Source of the DNA: Viscum album
Taxonomy: Eukaryota; Streptophyta; Magnoliopsida; Santalales; Viscaceae
DNA length: 64,000 nt
Assembly (NCBI GenBank): GCA_963277665.1
Contig: OY728119.1
Span: 312,438,206-312,502,205 of the forward strand
Direction: 5' to 3'
Made by a program: the position numbers and the translations under genes. The notes below the pieces were generated by a model, which was not told where the DNA came from, made no database searches, and saw only the letters and a program-made list of their open reading frames with translations. Below, one piece after another: positions 11,866 through 25,000 of the stretch. Within the stretch, counting starts at the first letter, position 1; each line of letters starts with the position of its first letter.

Positions 11866-13569
11866 ATGGATAATAGAATAGATGGTGTTGCTACTAAATG
11901 ACCACCTTTCTTCAATGGTACAAACTATGCTCAGTGGAAACTTAAAATGAAAATTCATTTAGAAAGCATGGGTTTCGATATCTGTGTCACTATAGAGTCA
12001 CAATATAAAATTCTATAAACTGAAATAGTAACTTGGGATGAACCTAAAAATACTACATACAATAATAATTGTAAATCCATGAATGCCCTGTACTGTGCTC
12101 TAGGAGATGAGGATTTTAACAGAATTTCTACTTGCAAAACTACTTTTGAAATATGGGATACTTTGGGTGTTTCTCATGAAGGAACAACAAATGTTAAAGA
12201 AATGAGATTAAATAATTATACTATTAAATATGATAATTTTAAAATGAAGACTGATGAACCTATTTCTGATATGTATCTCATGTTTAATGAGATAGTCAAT
12301 ACAATTAATTCACTCGGAAAGGCTGTTCCAGCAAAGGAACACATTATGAGAATCTTGAGATGTTTACCAGACCGATGGAGAGGCACATCTGTTTCAATCA
12401 GAGAGTAATGTGACATTGCTTCTCTACCTGTCAAAGAACTCATTGGTAAGCTTATGATTTATGAGGAAGAAATCAAGGTGAATAAAGAGAAAGATGATGA
12501 ACATAAGAGAAAATCTGTGGCTTTCAAGACTACTGCGTCAAAGAACAAGGACAAAGAAAAATCTCAAATACAAACTGACAGTTCAACCAGTGAAAATTCA
12601 GAATCTGATAGTGACACTGAAATGGCTTAGATAGCCAGAAGGTTTAAGGAATTTTATAGGAAGAAGATTTTTTTTCAGAAAATCAAATTACAAAGGAAAG
12701 TATGCTAATAAGGGACATTGGAAGAAGGATTGGAAAAATCCAGATAAAAGTGATGAAGTTGTTTTCTATGAGTGCAAAAGGAAATGACACATTAAGGCAG
12801 ACTGCCCAAAGATAAAATTCAAGAAGAAATATGATTACAAGGACAATAAGTACAAGAAAGATATGAAAGATACCTGGAGTGCTTATGAAGACAGCACAAG
12901 TGGATCTGAAATGTCTGATTCTGAAAGAAATCATACCAACATGTGTTTCATGAAAAACACATCTGAGGTAACCTCAGATACTACTATTTTAAATTCTTAT
13001 TATTCTGGAGATGATGCAGAATCTGATTCTGATCTTGAAAACATGACTAGTGAGGAAATATTTGAATACTATAATATGCTAGAAGAGACATGCAATGAAC
13101 TTAAGGATAAATACAAATCCTTAAATAAACAGCATGCTCTAACTACTATTGTTAAAACCAAACTTACTATTGAAAAAGAGAAAAATGCTCAACTGTTAAA
13201 AGAGAAAACTGAAATGAAAATGTCTAATGAGAAACTTATAAAAGACTTAGAGAAGTTCACAAATGTAAAAGATACACTAACTCAAATGCTAGGAAAGCAG
13301 GTTGCGCCAAAATACTCTACTGGAATAGGCTATAAACCTGGACAGAGACAGATCACTAAGAATAGATTTATCCCTAAATCTAGACAGAATGTAGATAGTT
13401 CTAGTTCCGGAAGTCCATATACTTCAACTAGTTATATTGATAGTTACAGATCTAATAAGGTTTATCTGTCTAAATCTGTTGATTTTGAAAATCTTATGAG
13501 ACCTATAAGACAAATTTGGGTACCTAAAGTTTTATTAGCTAACCTGTCTAGACCCAAGAAGATCTAGGT
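11866..13569 (+). pseudogene. gag: Sirevirus gag
   Basis: Structural protein that packages element RNA. The ATG at 11866 opens a frame with the Copia gag start (PPFFNGTNYAQWK), then a gag core (LRCLPDRWRG around 12355) and a knuckle remnant (YECKR, a stop, then HIKADCP at 12768-12805) in which the Gly is lost. A long Ser/Asp-rich and coiled-coil tail follows (12863-13567), typical of Sirevirus gag. Damage seen: TGA in place of Arg at residue 12, TAA at 12016, TAG near 12628, and a frameshift near 12670-12680. The remaining frame is open from 12863 for 234 codons. It lies 145 nt after the LTR and leads into pol. Confidence 0.9.
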
Positions 13570-13589
13570 ACCAAAATAATTTCCTATAT

Positions 13590-16500
13590 AAATCTGTTTT
13601 GTAGGAAACCTACTTGAAGAGTTTCCATAAGAAGACATGATATTTTGATAGTGGATGTTCAAGACATATGTCTGGGGATTACTCATGCTTCAAGAATTTA
13701 ACAAAGGTTGATGGAGGTCATGTCACCTTTGGTGATAATTTTAAAGGAAAGATCATCGGCCTAGGCCAAATTGGTAACACTGATTCAGTTTTAATCTATA
13801 AAGTTTTATTTGTTGATGGACTTAAATATAATTGTTAAGTATTTCTCAATTATGTGATGATGGTTTTAATGTCAAATTTGAAAATGATTCTTGTAATGTT
13901 TTTAATTCTAAAAATGTTTTAGTATTTTCTGCTCTAAGAAATGAAAATGTTTATGCTGTTGATTTAAATTCCTTAGCTAAGAAAAATGTTACCTGTTTAA
14001 ATTATTTTCCTAAAGAGTCCTGGTTATGGAATAGAAGATTAGGACACTGAAATATACACTCACTTAGAAAAATAACTAGGAAGAACTTAGTTAGAGACCT
14101 ACCTAAACCTGAATTCCCAGCAGATAAAGTTTGTAATCCCTATCAAAAGGGAAAGCAACATAAGGTTTCTTTTAAATCAAAGAAATAAGTTTCAACTTCT
14201 CAACCTCTCGAGTTGGTTCACATGGATTTTTTTGGACCATCTAGAGTTTCTAGCTTAAATGGGAAGCACTATGTCTATGTCCTAGTAGATGACTTTTCTA
14301 GATATACTTGGGTATACTTCTTAGCTCACAAAAGTGAAGCTTGTTCTTACTTTGTTAAGTACTCCAAATATGTAGAAAATATTACTGGACTTAAGATTAA
14401 AACTCTAAGAAGTGATCATGGACATGAGTTTGAGAATCATGAGTTTGAATCATATTTCTCAAAAAATGGCTATACTCATAACTTTTCTGCTCCTCGGATA
14501 CCTCAGCAAAATGGTGTAATAGAAAGAAGAAATAGAACCCTGCAAGAAATTGCTAGAACTATGATTAATGAATATGAATTGCCTATTTACTTTTGGGCTG
14601 AAGTTGTGAATACAGTTTGTTATATTATTAATAGAGTCTTAATTAGACATGTTCTTAATAAAACCCCATAGGAGTTGTGAAACAATAGAAAACCTAAAGT
14701 TAGTTTCTTTAGAGTATTTGGCCGCAAAGTTTTTATTCTCAATACAAAAGATAATATTGATAAGTTTTCTTCTAAGAGTGATGAAGGAATATTTTTAGGA
14801 TATTTTTTAACCAGCAAGGCTTATAGAGTTTTCAATAAAAGAACCAAGTGTGTGGAAGAATCTGTTCACATCAAAATTGATGAAACTGATCCACATGAGC
14901 CTAAAACCTCTCTTGAAAATCTTGAAGAAGATTTATCTGTTATGGACCTTAATGACAAATATAATGAACCTGTTATAAAGACAACCAGTTCTGGACTTAT
15001 TCCAGAATTTGCTCCTAATGAACCTGAACATAGAGAAGAACCTGAAATTTCTAGTCCTACCTTTACTAGATCAACTAGAGTTCTAAAGAATCATCCATTA
15101 GATGCTGTTGTAGGAAATCTTGATATAGGGACATAGACTAGAGCTTCTCTTAGAAATCAAGTTGAACATCAACACTTCTTGTAACAACTTGAGCCTAAAA
15201 ACATTGATGATGCTATTAATGATGAATTTTGGGTAATTTCTATGCAATAAGAACTCAATAAATTTGAAAGAATTAAATTTTGGAATCTTGTTGAAAGGCC
15301 TAAGGACACATTCACAATAGACACTAAATGGGTGTTTAGAAATAAAGTATATGAATCTGGAAACACAGTTAGAAATAAAGCTAGGATAGTTTCTCAAGGC
15401 TATAGTCAAGAAGAAGGTATTGACTATGAGGAGAATTTTTCTCCAGTATCCAGATTAGAATCTATTAGGATTTTACTTGCTTATGCTGCACATCTAAATT
15501 TCAAACTTTATGAAATGGATGTCAAGAGTGCATTCTTGAATGGATATATTGCTGATAATGTTTTTGTTGAACAACCACCTGGATTTTCAAACCCTCATTT
15601 TCCAAATCATATTTTTAAATTATCAAAAGCTTTATATGGTTTAAAGCAAGCTCCAAGAGCTTGGTATGATAGATTAAGTACTTTTCTAATTTCCAAAGGT
15701 TTTACAAAAGGAATAGCTATATCCTACTCTATTTATAAAATGAATTTCTAAAGATTTTTTAGCAGTACAAATTTATGTAGATGATATTATTTTTGGATCT
15801 TCAAGAAATTCCCTATGTACTGCTTTTTCTAAAATGATGGAAAATGAATTTGAAATGAGTTTAATGGGTGAAATTAAATTCTTTCTTGGATTTCAAATTT
15901 TTCAAAATGATGATGGAATTATTTTAACTCAAAGTAAATATACAAGTGATCTTTTAAATTTTTTTGGATTGGATGGCACAAAAGGTAGTGACACTCCCAT
16001 GAGTACCACCTGTAAGATGGATCTTGATGAAAATGGTAAATCTGTTGATCAAACCACTTATAAAGTAATGATTGGAAGTCTAATATACCTGACTGCTAGT
16101 TGTCCTGATATTATGTTTAGTGTGTGTATGTGTGCTCGCTTTCCAGCAAACCCTAAAGAGTCACATTTAAATGTTGTGAAGAGAATTTTCAAATACCTCA
16201 AGCATACTCTGAATTTAGGACTGTTCTATCTCAAAGGACAAATTTAAATTAGTTAGTTATTCTGATTCTGATTTTGTGAGATTTAAGTTAGATAGAAAAA
16301 TCACCTCTGGAACATGTCATCTTTTAGGAAATTCACTAGTATCATGGTGTAGTAAGAAACAAAATTCTGTTGCATTATCTACTGTAGAAGCTGAATACAT
16401 AGCTGCTGGAAGTTGTTGTGCACAAATTTTGTGGATGAAACATACATTACTAGACTATGGATATCAATTCAGACATGTCCCAATAAATTGTGATAACGCA

Positions 16501-16701
16501 AGTGCTATTAATATTTATAATAATCCTGTTTCTCATTCTAGGACAAAACATATTGATTTAAGACATCACTTTTTGAGGGATCATTATCAAAAATGTGATA
16601 TCACTTTGGAATTCATTGGTACTAAATATCAACTTACTGATATATTCACTAAACCATTAAATTCTGAAAGATTAGACTACATCATACATGACCTGGTATG
16701 A
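13590..16701 (+). pseudogene. pol: Sirevirus pol: protease, integrase, RT, RNase H
   Basis: Enzymes for copying and integration of a Copia element, in Copia order. Protease YFDSGCSRHMSG near 13641-13676. Integrase from about 14050, with HMDFFGP (14219), the second acidic residue in LRSDHGHEFEN (14405) and the Glu in PQQNGVIERRNRT (14503). RT with YEMDVKSAFLNGY (15509), YGLKQAPRAWYD (15635) and the catalytic YVDD (about 15774-15785). RNase H with STVEAEYIAAGSCC (16378) and DNASAINIY (16492). The end is GTKYQLTDIFTKPL. Frames change near 13840, 14670-14850, 15715-15750 and 16245, and TAG, TAA and TGA stops are scattered through it. It is not functional. Confidence 0.95.
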
Positions 16702-16799
16702 TTAATAATTATTAAATATCTTACTGATATTAATGTTTAATACTTTACTGTATTTTACTTTATGGTTTCTTGGTCACTATTTCTAAGTTACTATTTTAT

Positions 16800-16975
16800 G
16801 CACACGGTCTCACCGTCAAGACTTTATGCTCACGGTCTGTCAACTCACTGTCTCACCGTGACTACACAGAATGCTCACTGTCTCACCGTGACGACTACCA
16901 ACTGTCTCACTGTGATGACTAGTTTTCATCTCATCGTAATTCCTACTCACAATCTCACCATAAAGATTATTTATA
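16800..16975 (+). repeat. CACCGTGA/CACGGT words between pol and env-like ORF
   Basis: Degenerate TCACCGTGA, CACTGTCTCACCGTGA and inverted CACGGTCT words recur about ten times just after pol. They are the same words as in the LTR minisatellite, but with different spacing. Confidence 0.7.
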
Positions 16976-17158
16976 TTCTTATTTTAACCCATATCATGGT
17001 AATTTTTATTTCACCACTATTTTATTTCTCGCGTTTTTGTTTTTATGACGTTTGACATTCCCAAATGCTAAAAATTAAGGGTTTCATTCGATTCCTTACC
17101 CGAACTCTCTCATGAAACTTCTCTTCCCTCTCACCCGAACCTTCAACTAATTCCAAGG

Positions 17159-19954
17159 ATGAAGCTTCCATCTTCACCCTCGTCTAAGAAGCGCCGCTCT
17201 AAGAAATAGAAGAGGATACCGAGGATAGCTCCCGAAGGACCTCTAAACCCAAACCCGGTAAGCCGTACAATCGTACCTGAAAAAGAGGTTTTCCCAGAGT
17301 GGTTGCGGTCTAACAGATCTTTAGTTTTGAAAGTGTTAGGAGAACAAGGATGTCTTGAATGGTTCACTAGATAGAATAGACCGATTTACCCGAGATTGGT
17401 ATCTCAATTATATCAATATGTGAAGTTTTCCTTTGAGTTTGGAGAAAGCATTATGGTGACAAGCTGTATAAATGGCCAGAAGTTCTCTTTCTCTTCAAGG
17501 CTATGGGTTGCATCCCTAGGGATTCTACATGAAGGAGTTTGTGAGGATTACCAGAGAGAAACTCCTCCAACAACTGACATCTTTGACTTGGATAATGATT
17601 TGGAAATCCTGACTTGAAATGGCACCAAGCGAAGGTCCATAGCGGCTGAATTAGATGGGGAGACTAGAATTTTGTTCAAGTTTGTTCAGAATCTGATTAG
17701 TCCGAGAAAAGGAGATTTTGTTTGATGAAGTATCAGGATGTGTTCCGGATTCACCTATTGAAGAATGGCCATAAGATCAACCTTTGTAAGTATGTTATTA
17801 ACAATATCTATGAGCTAATCAACTTTGTAAAAATTTAATCATGTTGACTATCCAAGAAGGCCTAAAAATCTATCTGATCCTAGTTTGGAACCAAATGAAG
17901 TGGCTTAGTATTCCGAGGAAGAAAAAGAAGAGGAAGTAACAACTGAAGTATCTCCTAGAGAAGAAGCTAGAAGACCTCCAATGGAAACAACTCCTGTTGA
18001 AAAAGAAAGTACTGTTGTCCCTACTGTTATCCCTGCTAGAATACCTCAAGGAGAGGAAGTTTCTGTTAGTTTGAGAGAAGAAGAAGCTCCTACTTCTAGT
18101 GACGATGTCAATCCAGAAGCTCCTCCTTATACTGCAAGAAAATTGGTTTTTCCTGTTTCAGAACAACAAGAAACCTTAGAGGCAGATCCTGTTGAAGAGG
18201 ATCTTTCTGTTGAGAAAGAAGCAAGTTTGGAAGCTCAACCAGTGGAACAATCAGTTCCTGAGACTATTCCCTCTACTAAAGAAAGGATGGAAATTTTCTT
18301 TCAACTGGTAAGGAAAGAGTTTTCTGAAGATATTAGGGATGATCCTGTGGATCTTGATCATGGTGAGCCTATAGTCTCTAAAATGGAAGCCCAATTTGAG
18401 GGGGAGGAACCTCAAAACCTTGCATTTATAGAAGCTAGATCTACTGAAGCTTCTCAACATTCTGTCACATATTTTGTGTACACTCGGTATGAATTCCCAA
18501 GATTTTATGATGTAAATTAGTCACAACAAGTGACTACAACTAGAATGGATCTTTCCTCTCTGTTTTAATTGAAGTCTATCGCTCATCCAGAACCAGAATC
18601 AGAGCCCCAACCTCAATCTGAATCAGAATCTAAGTATGAAGATAACTCTGAACCTCAACCAGAATCTAAACCTCTGTCTTTACCTACACCCTTACCTAAG
18701 AATCACTCCTTTGTGACCAAAGATGATCTGAAATTTTTTGGAGAGACTTTGTTAGCTGGAGTTGAGAAAATTTTCTCCACTCAACCTCGTCCAGTGACTC
18801 AGTTAAGTCAAGAAGATGCATCAATTCTCTTGGAAAATATTATCTTGCATATTCAAATATGGATGATCTGAGAAATTCAAGAAGTCAGAGTTGAGAATAA
18901 GCTGATGAGTGTTGATGTTTCAAATCTAAAAAATATGATAGCGTACTTGCAGAATGAGTTATCTTTGAAATCAGTGCCTTCTTCTGTTTCTACCCCTGCA
19001 CCAATTGCTACTTCTCCTGATCCATCTGATTCCATCCTTTCTAGGTAAATTGTGTCTCAAGTTCATCCATATATATTTTATTTTGAGGAGAAGATTGAAA
19101 AAAGGCACACCAAAATGCTGGAATGCATGAGGGAGCTTGTAGAAAATCTGAATAATCTTACAGATGAATACACTAGATGCCTGCAAAAAGTTCTGAAGCA
19201 GCTCAACGTTCTAACTAAAGCTGTCAAGGCTTCACCTACTTCTGGTCAGACTTCCACATCTTCTTTGGATGATTCCATGCTGAGATCCATAATAAAGGAA
19301 GAACTTCAGAGTGCCTTTAGTGGCTTGGATCTATCTTCTTTGTCAGAAGTGATTAAGAACAGTGATAGAGCATTGGACTTGGTTAGGATTCATTCTAAGA
19401 TATCCAATGATGCTCAACAAGAGATCACCAAGAAAATAGATTTGTATCTCTCCCAGATTTTCTCTAAAAGTGATATGACAGATCACTTTAGATATCTTGC
19501 GGGAAATTTGAGAATCCCTCCGGTGACTTAAGCTTTTAAAGCTCAAGTTCAGAAACTTACAGAGTTCACCAGATTGATGGACATATTTATGGAGAATAAG
19601 GATGATTTTGAAAAGGCTATGCAATATGGTGGTGAAATCATTACTGATTTCATCAATCTTTTGACGCTGTATCTTCATGTGCAGAGTATTGCTATAGTTG
19701 ATCTAGCTGCTGAACCCCATAGACTTGGTCTACCTACCTTAGCCTCAGCTGCCATGACATTTAGCCAAGCTCTTTATCAGATCCGGCCAGTCATTCTTGA
19801 CAAACCCCAACCTAGATCTTCTACTGCTCCTACTTTGGCTCCATCTATTTTTTAAGGTCTAACCTTACCCTCTTTGTCTAACACATCTATGCCTTCTTCT
19901 ACATCGGCACCAGCTCCTGCTGCTGATAAAGGAAAGGACAAGGTGGATCCCTAA
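17159..19954 (+). pseudogene. Sirevirus env-like third ORF (931 codons)
   Basis: A single frame from ATG 17159 to TAA 19952-19954 accounts for nearly the whole stretch. Only one local pair of compensating frameshifts (about 17720 and 17835) breaks phase. The other breaks are roughly ten TAG/TAA/TGA codons. The N-terminus is basic (KKRRSKK). Residues ~35-150 (PEWLRSNRSLVL, IYPRLVSQLYQYVKF, GQKFSFSSRLW) resemble the putative plant transposon protein domain found in such ORFs. The middle is acidic, with Pro/Glu repeats (17930-18700). A coiled-coil-like helix follows (KMLECMRELVENLNNLTDEY, 19112-19171), and the C-terminus is Ser/Pro/Ala-rich. No signal peptide or transmembrane span is visible, so 'env-like' describes position only. 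Confidence 0.8.
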
Positions 19955-20095
19955 AGAGTCCAAGGATTGTTTTCTTTTTGATGGGATGTCATGTCTTGTT
20001 TACTATTTGTATTTCTCTTGGATGATCTATTCTGAACTCTTTTTTAATGAAAACTGCAGTGTTTCATTTCCTTTTCTCTACTTTTTGATAATCCC

Positions 20096-20257
20096 AAAAG
20101 GGGGATAAAACCTACAAGTATAAACAGGGGATAAAAACTACAAGTTTCAGTTCTATAATGATTTATTTTTTCTATTCTAATATGATAGTTTCTTTAATAT
20201 TGCATTACATTTATATTTTAACTGTACATGATTTGTGATCATAAAAAAGGGGGATAT
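20096..20257 (+). other. Multiple polypurine tracts of Sirevirus
   Basis: AAAAGGGGGATA at 20096-20107, AAACAGGGGATAAAAA near 20122-20136, and AAAAAAGGGGGA at 20243-20254, three bases before the 3' LTR. The last should prime plus-strand synthesis. Repeated tracts are a known Sirevirus trait. Confidence 0.8.
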
Positions 20258-22073
20258 TTTTGGACTCATCATGTGTCAATCATGTTTTAATGATCAAAAA
20301 TCATATTACTGTTAATTAATCTCAATCTTCATTGCAAATCTTTCAAATGCTCTTCAATATCAATAATAACTACACATCATGTTTTAATGATGACAAATCT
20401 TATGGATGTTAATTACTCTCTTTATTACTTTACAAGTCTTATGCATGACCACAAATCTCACATATATTATCAAGCCTTTATATTTATGATTCAAGTTCTC
20501 TTACTCTCTAATGATTAAACTTAATCCATATTCTATATATTACTGTCTAAGTCTAAATACAGATATTTGTCTAAGTATGGACACACCGTGAAGGACTCAC
20601 AGTGACCCCGACACCGTGTCCTAGACACTGTGAAGGACTCACCGTGACCCAGACACCGTGACCCAGACACCGTGAACCAGACACCGTTAAGGACTCACCG
20701 TGACCCAGACACCGTGAACCAGACACTGTGAAGGACAAACTGTGACCTAGACACTGTGAGTTACACACCGTGACATGGACATACCTTGAATCTCATACCA
20801 TGAACCACATACCGTGAAGCTCATACTGTGAACCTCATACCGTGAAGACCATATCATGAAGAAGACACCGTTTACTTAATCACTATGACATCGTTTATTA
20901 ACTTTTTGTCAATATTATTTAAATAATGCTAATGGTCATATTTAATGTTTTTAATTCAATTAATGTTATTTAATGTTAGTTGTTGGAATTTCAGGAAACC
21001 GTATCTCGTACCTATGAAAAGGGAATCATTCCTACTGCCAGAACTAGAGGAATATAAAGAAGTTTGAGATGTAGTACAAGAAGTGTGGCATGCAAGTGTG
21101 AATATACAACGAGAAGAACTTACATACACCTGAGAGAACTGTTCTGAATGAGAAGAAAAATCCTGAGCAAGAAATAGATTGCAAGACTTTAAAAGAACTC
21201 TTATGAGTGTAATCTAACACCACTGAAGAACACACAATGAATCAAGAGATCATTTCCATTCCTATAGAATACAAGCTGAACTACGACACTCTGTTTTTGA
21301 ATAGAAAAACCAGAGAAGGACTCAGAAGCATTCCTGCTGAATCCAATGAGTCCAGAGCTGCATTGATAATCACTAGAGGTTTCTAAAATCTTATCTGTTC
21401 TCTCTATGTGATTTATTTACCAACTTTTGAGCAGTGTGGTGTACTCTGTATTTCTTATACACACACTGTCTCCTGCACTGATTTAGAGGATATCAAAATC
21501 CTCACTCCAAATCTCTCAACTCTTGTTTACCCACGTCAACTGTGGAAGAGGTCCTTGTGTGGCATGGTCTTTGTTTTTTCCCACGAAGAAGAATGGTAGA
21601 GGTCCCTACGTGGCCTGGACAGTTTTGTAAACTGTTGTTAACCCCGATCCAGGGTGTGGATCAAATTTATATAAATTTTAGAGGACTAAGTCTCGGATTG
21701 AGACTGAACCTCTTGTTATATCTGTTGTGCATCTTTAGTATAAGTTCAAAGTATACTACATATATATTTTACTCCGTTTCTATTACTTTTAAATAAAAAA
21801 CTATTATAAAGCTACTTTGATAGTTAAATTAGAAAGTGTTTACACTTATTGTAAATCAGTAGGTTAGATTCAAAAGTTAGTTTGATCTTTTTGTTAAATT
21901 AACTGAGACCTAATCAATATTTGAGAAGCTATGTGAACATTTACAATCTGTATAAATTCACTACAGTTTAACTTATTTTATAAATCGGGGGATTTTAAAT
22001 AGACAATATTTTAACAGAAATTTTAATTGGAACTCAATTCACCCCCCCTCTTGAGTATCCACTCTAACCAACA
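20258..22073 (+). repeat. 3' LTR of Sirevirus
   Basis: 1816 bp, colinear with 9933-11720. The first bases read TTTTGGACTC (second base G changed to T), and it ends CCAACA. It holds its own CACCGTGA array (20581-20896) and TATA box (21668-21675). Confidence 0.93.
20581..20896 (+). repeat. CACCGTGA minisatellite in 3' LTR
   Basis: Same 14-nt unit as the 5' LTR array, but with a different order and number of units, including extra CTAGACACTGTGAAGGACT-like units near 20610-20640. The arrays have changed by unit gain or loss since insertion. Confidence 0.9.
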
Positions 22074-25000
22074 GTAGGGAAAAATTTCATTTACATGAAC
22101 CCAAATACCATCCCTGAGTTTCTGAGCCAATGGAGTCCTCATACAAATTCCTTCCACCTAACACATGTTGAAGTTAGAATTATCCTGTGGGATGTCTACA
22201 AATTTTTTGGAGCCCCTATTCTCTATGATATGTATGATGAGTTTATCCAACTAAAGACAATGTGGGGAGATTCTATAAGTATGCCTCCCTTGGCCTAGAT
22301 TCTTTTTAAGGTGGAAAAGAAAGTGTATAATAAGGATCCTCTCTGCAAGGTTGACATACATTTTGGAACATGGATGAAGGATTTACTCAAGCCAGAAGGA
22401 TAAGGTCCCACTTGCAATTTCCCTACCGGATTCCCCATTTCAAAGAATCAGGGTGCTCTTAGAAAATTATAGACTATATTGGAGAAGGGACAATATACCC
22501 ATTGGGTTTACAAGGTTAATCCTGAAGTTTCTACAAAGACCCATATGGCCATCTTCCTCACAATGTGGATGAGTATCTACTTTCTTTCAGTCATAAAATC
22601 TTATGATGGTGTGAGACACAAGACTTTTTTTATTATATCAAAACTAGTAGATTGAGGTATATATGGTTGGCTTCCTCTTTTAGGGAATTAATTAATGGTG
22701 TCTGTGACATGCGTATAATGGGAATGCCCTGTTTATTATTGCAGATACATTTCAAGTGCTATAGGGGATTATTTTAGAATATTTCAGTTATTATGCTATA
22801 TTAAGTTCATTTAAAGTCCTTGATAGTCAATTTCATTTATTTTTTCTGGCTTTTTCTGGAATCCAACCTTTTTCCCCAAAGTATAAACAAGTGATAAAGA
22901 TATTGAATATGTCGGTATAAATAAAATTATTCCCATACGGTGATCCATTGATGGAGATGTTTACTGATGATGTTTAGGAAAAAGTTAATGAAATGAGTGT
23001 TTATATGATGGAATTTAGAGACAATGTAATGGTGACTCACATTGAAAGCGAGATCATTCATGAGGCCTATTATCCATATTGATTTACTCACTAGTTCAAA
23101 TTTATGAAATAGTTAAATGTAATTCCTTATATGAATTTTAGGCTTGAGAAACATCCAATGGTATCCTGACAATTTTGGATCCCAATAGCTATGGAGGTGT
23201 CTAAAATTTTGATAATGCTGCCTCCGTCAGGTGAATCAATCAGGATGGAGGCTGGGTATGCTAGTGCATGGATATATACATACCCTCAATGGGTATTAAT
23301 GAAAATTTTTTACTAGGTCACAACCACTACAAATTATAGTGGTGCATTTTTCAATAGAAAGGTTTGAACTGAAGGAAACAATGCTAATGATCTGGATCCT
23401 TCAAGGTGATCTCACATAAAGACCACGATACAGGCAAGGGTTGAGAAAACCACATCTTCTAAGACAATGAAGTCTACACGTCATCACTAGGAGGATAATT
23501 GGGTTCCATTCCCCCATAATTATATGATAAAAGAGATGGATAAAATGGATTCTAAGTCAAATTACATTTGACACTTAGTGATATGAGCTTGGTAGAGAAT
23601 ATCATGTGGATTTAGAGATGTATGGGTACTTCTCTAAGCTGGATTACACTTCCTAGAGTTGGGAGATATTCAATCACTCTCTGATCTCTACCCTGATAGT
23701 GATTTGGTTGTGGTGGGGAAATACGTTTAAGATCTATAGGTGTTGATATATGAAACTAATGATCAGATCCCGATTACAAAGGCAGTGTCTGACATGATGG
23801 GCTGATGAGAGATTTAAGGGGTAGTTGGTCACACTGAAGAGGAATGGGATGACTACCTATACCCTAATGATGTACCTATTTCTTCCTTCTTCTCTTTTTT
23901 TTTTATATTTAGTCCACCATTTTTAATTTTTAGGGGATTTTTCTTGCAGTTTTAAGGAGAAGAAGAAGAAGAAGAACCAATTAAAAATGGTGCTGGATTT
24001 GCCGAGATATGGGTCCACAGGACCCCCATAGGGGTAGTGGAGGACTCCCATGGGTCCCCGTAACTATCCATGGGTCATAGGACATTGGTGGAGGATATAG
24101 AATCAGTAATTTCTCAATCATCGCCTTAAGGTTCTATTTCCAAGAGGATAGATACTAACCCCTCACCATCTCGAGAGGGGAAGAGAAAGAGGTAAATAAA
24201 TTTGGTATGGTGTATGCACTATAATAAGTTTTTTTGTTTCCATTATATCTCATGACCTTATTTACATAATCTTTTGAATGGTCTTACTATTTATAGAATC
24301 TGTATCACTTTTCTCCATTAAGGGATATGACACTAGTCCTTTAATGATAAAGGAAGAAACCCTACAGGAAGCACGGAACCTTGATGACGTGTCTATCATC
24401 TTGAAGGATGAAGTGTCAATAGATGAATCCACATCATCCCCATTCATTCATAGAGGGGATATGACCATGGTAATTTCATATTTACACCATCATGTGTCAT
24501 GTTTTGTTTCTGAATTTCCTCACCTCATGATATTTTAGATCTATTTCCCAAACTATAGGACTTCATAACAGTCAGTGTTAGCCCCATTGTCGCTCTAGAA
24601 GGGGATGATAGGGATCTCAGATAGTATGATGAAGGTGTTGATGCTGACCCTAACTCTGTAGGGCTTGATGATGTTGTTCCTACTAAGAAGTTGGAATAGG
24701 AGATCAATGACAGAGCCAATTTCGGTCCTAAGATTTGTGTCATGGATACCCCTACCAGTGAGGATGTTGTGATATTTGATTCCATATATCATGAAATGAA
24801 AGAGCTATAGGCATTGACATCTCAAGTTCCTTTAAGGAATTCAAGTATTTTAGTAGTGAATTAGATGAATGTGAGTTTTCTCATTCGTTTAGTTTCAAAA
24901 TACAATTATACTTATTAAATCTAATTTTTTACATTAAATCTCAATTTATGTAGCTTTTTTTGTAGAGAACATTTCTAAGATACTTCATGAACAAATAATC

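Larger units (their letters stand above)
9933..22073 (+). mobile_element. Sirevirus (Copia, SIRE/Maximus-type) LTR retrotransposon, 12.1 kb
   Basis: Ends are TGTTGG (9933) and CCAACA (22073). It has two 1.8 kb LTRs, a primer site TGGTATCAAAGG after the 5' LTR, gag, pol in Copia order (protease, integrase, RT, RNase H), a long env-like ORF, repeated polypurine tracts and the 3' LTR. The Copia order, the long gag tail, the third ORF and multiple polypurine tracts all point to Sirevirus. The LTRs differ at roughly one position in ten over the first 140 nt aligned by eye, so it is old and not mobile by itself. It interrupts exon 1 of the PMD gene, whose two halves join when it is removed. Confidence 0.95.

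Noticed and set aside
12216..12934. Minus-strand open frames inside gag
   Set aside because: They are shadows of the gag coding strand.
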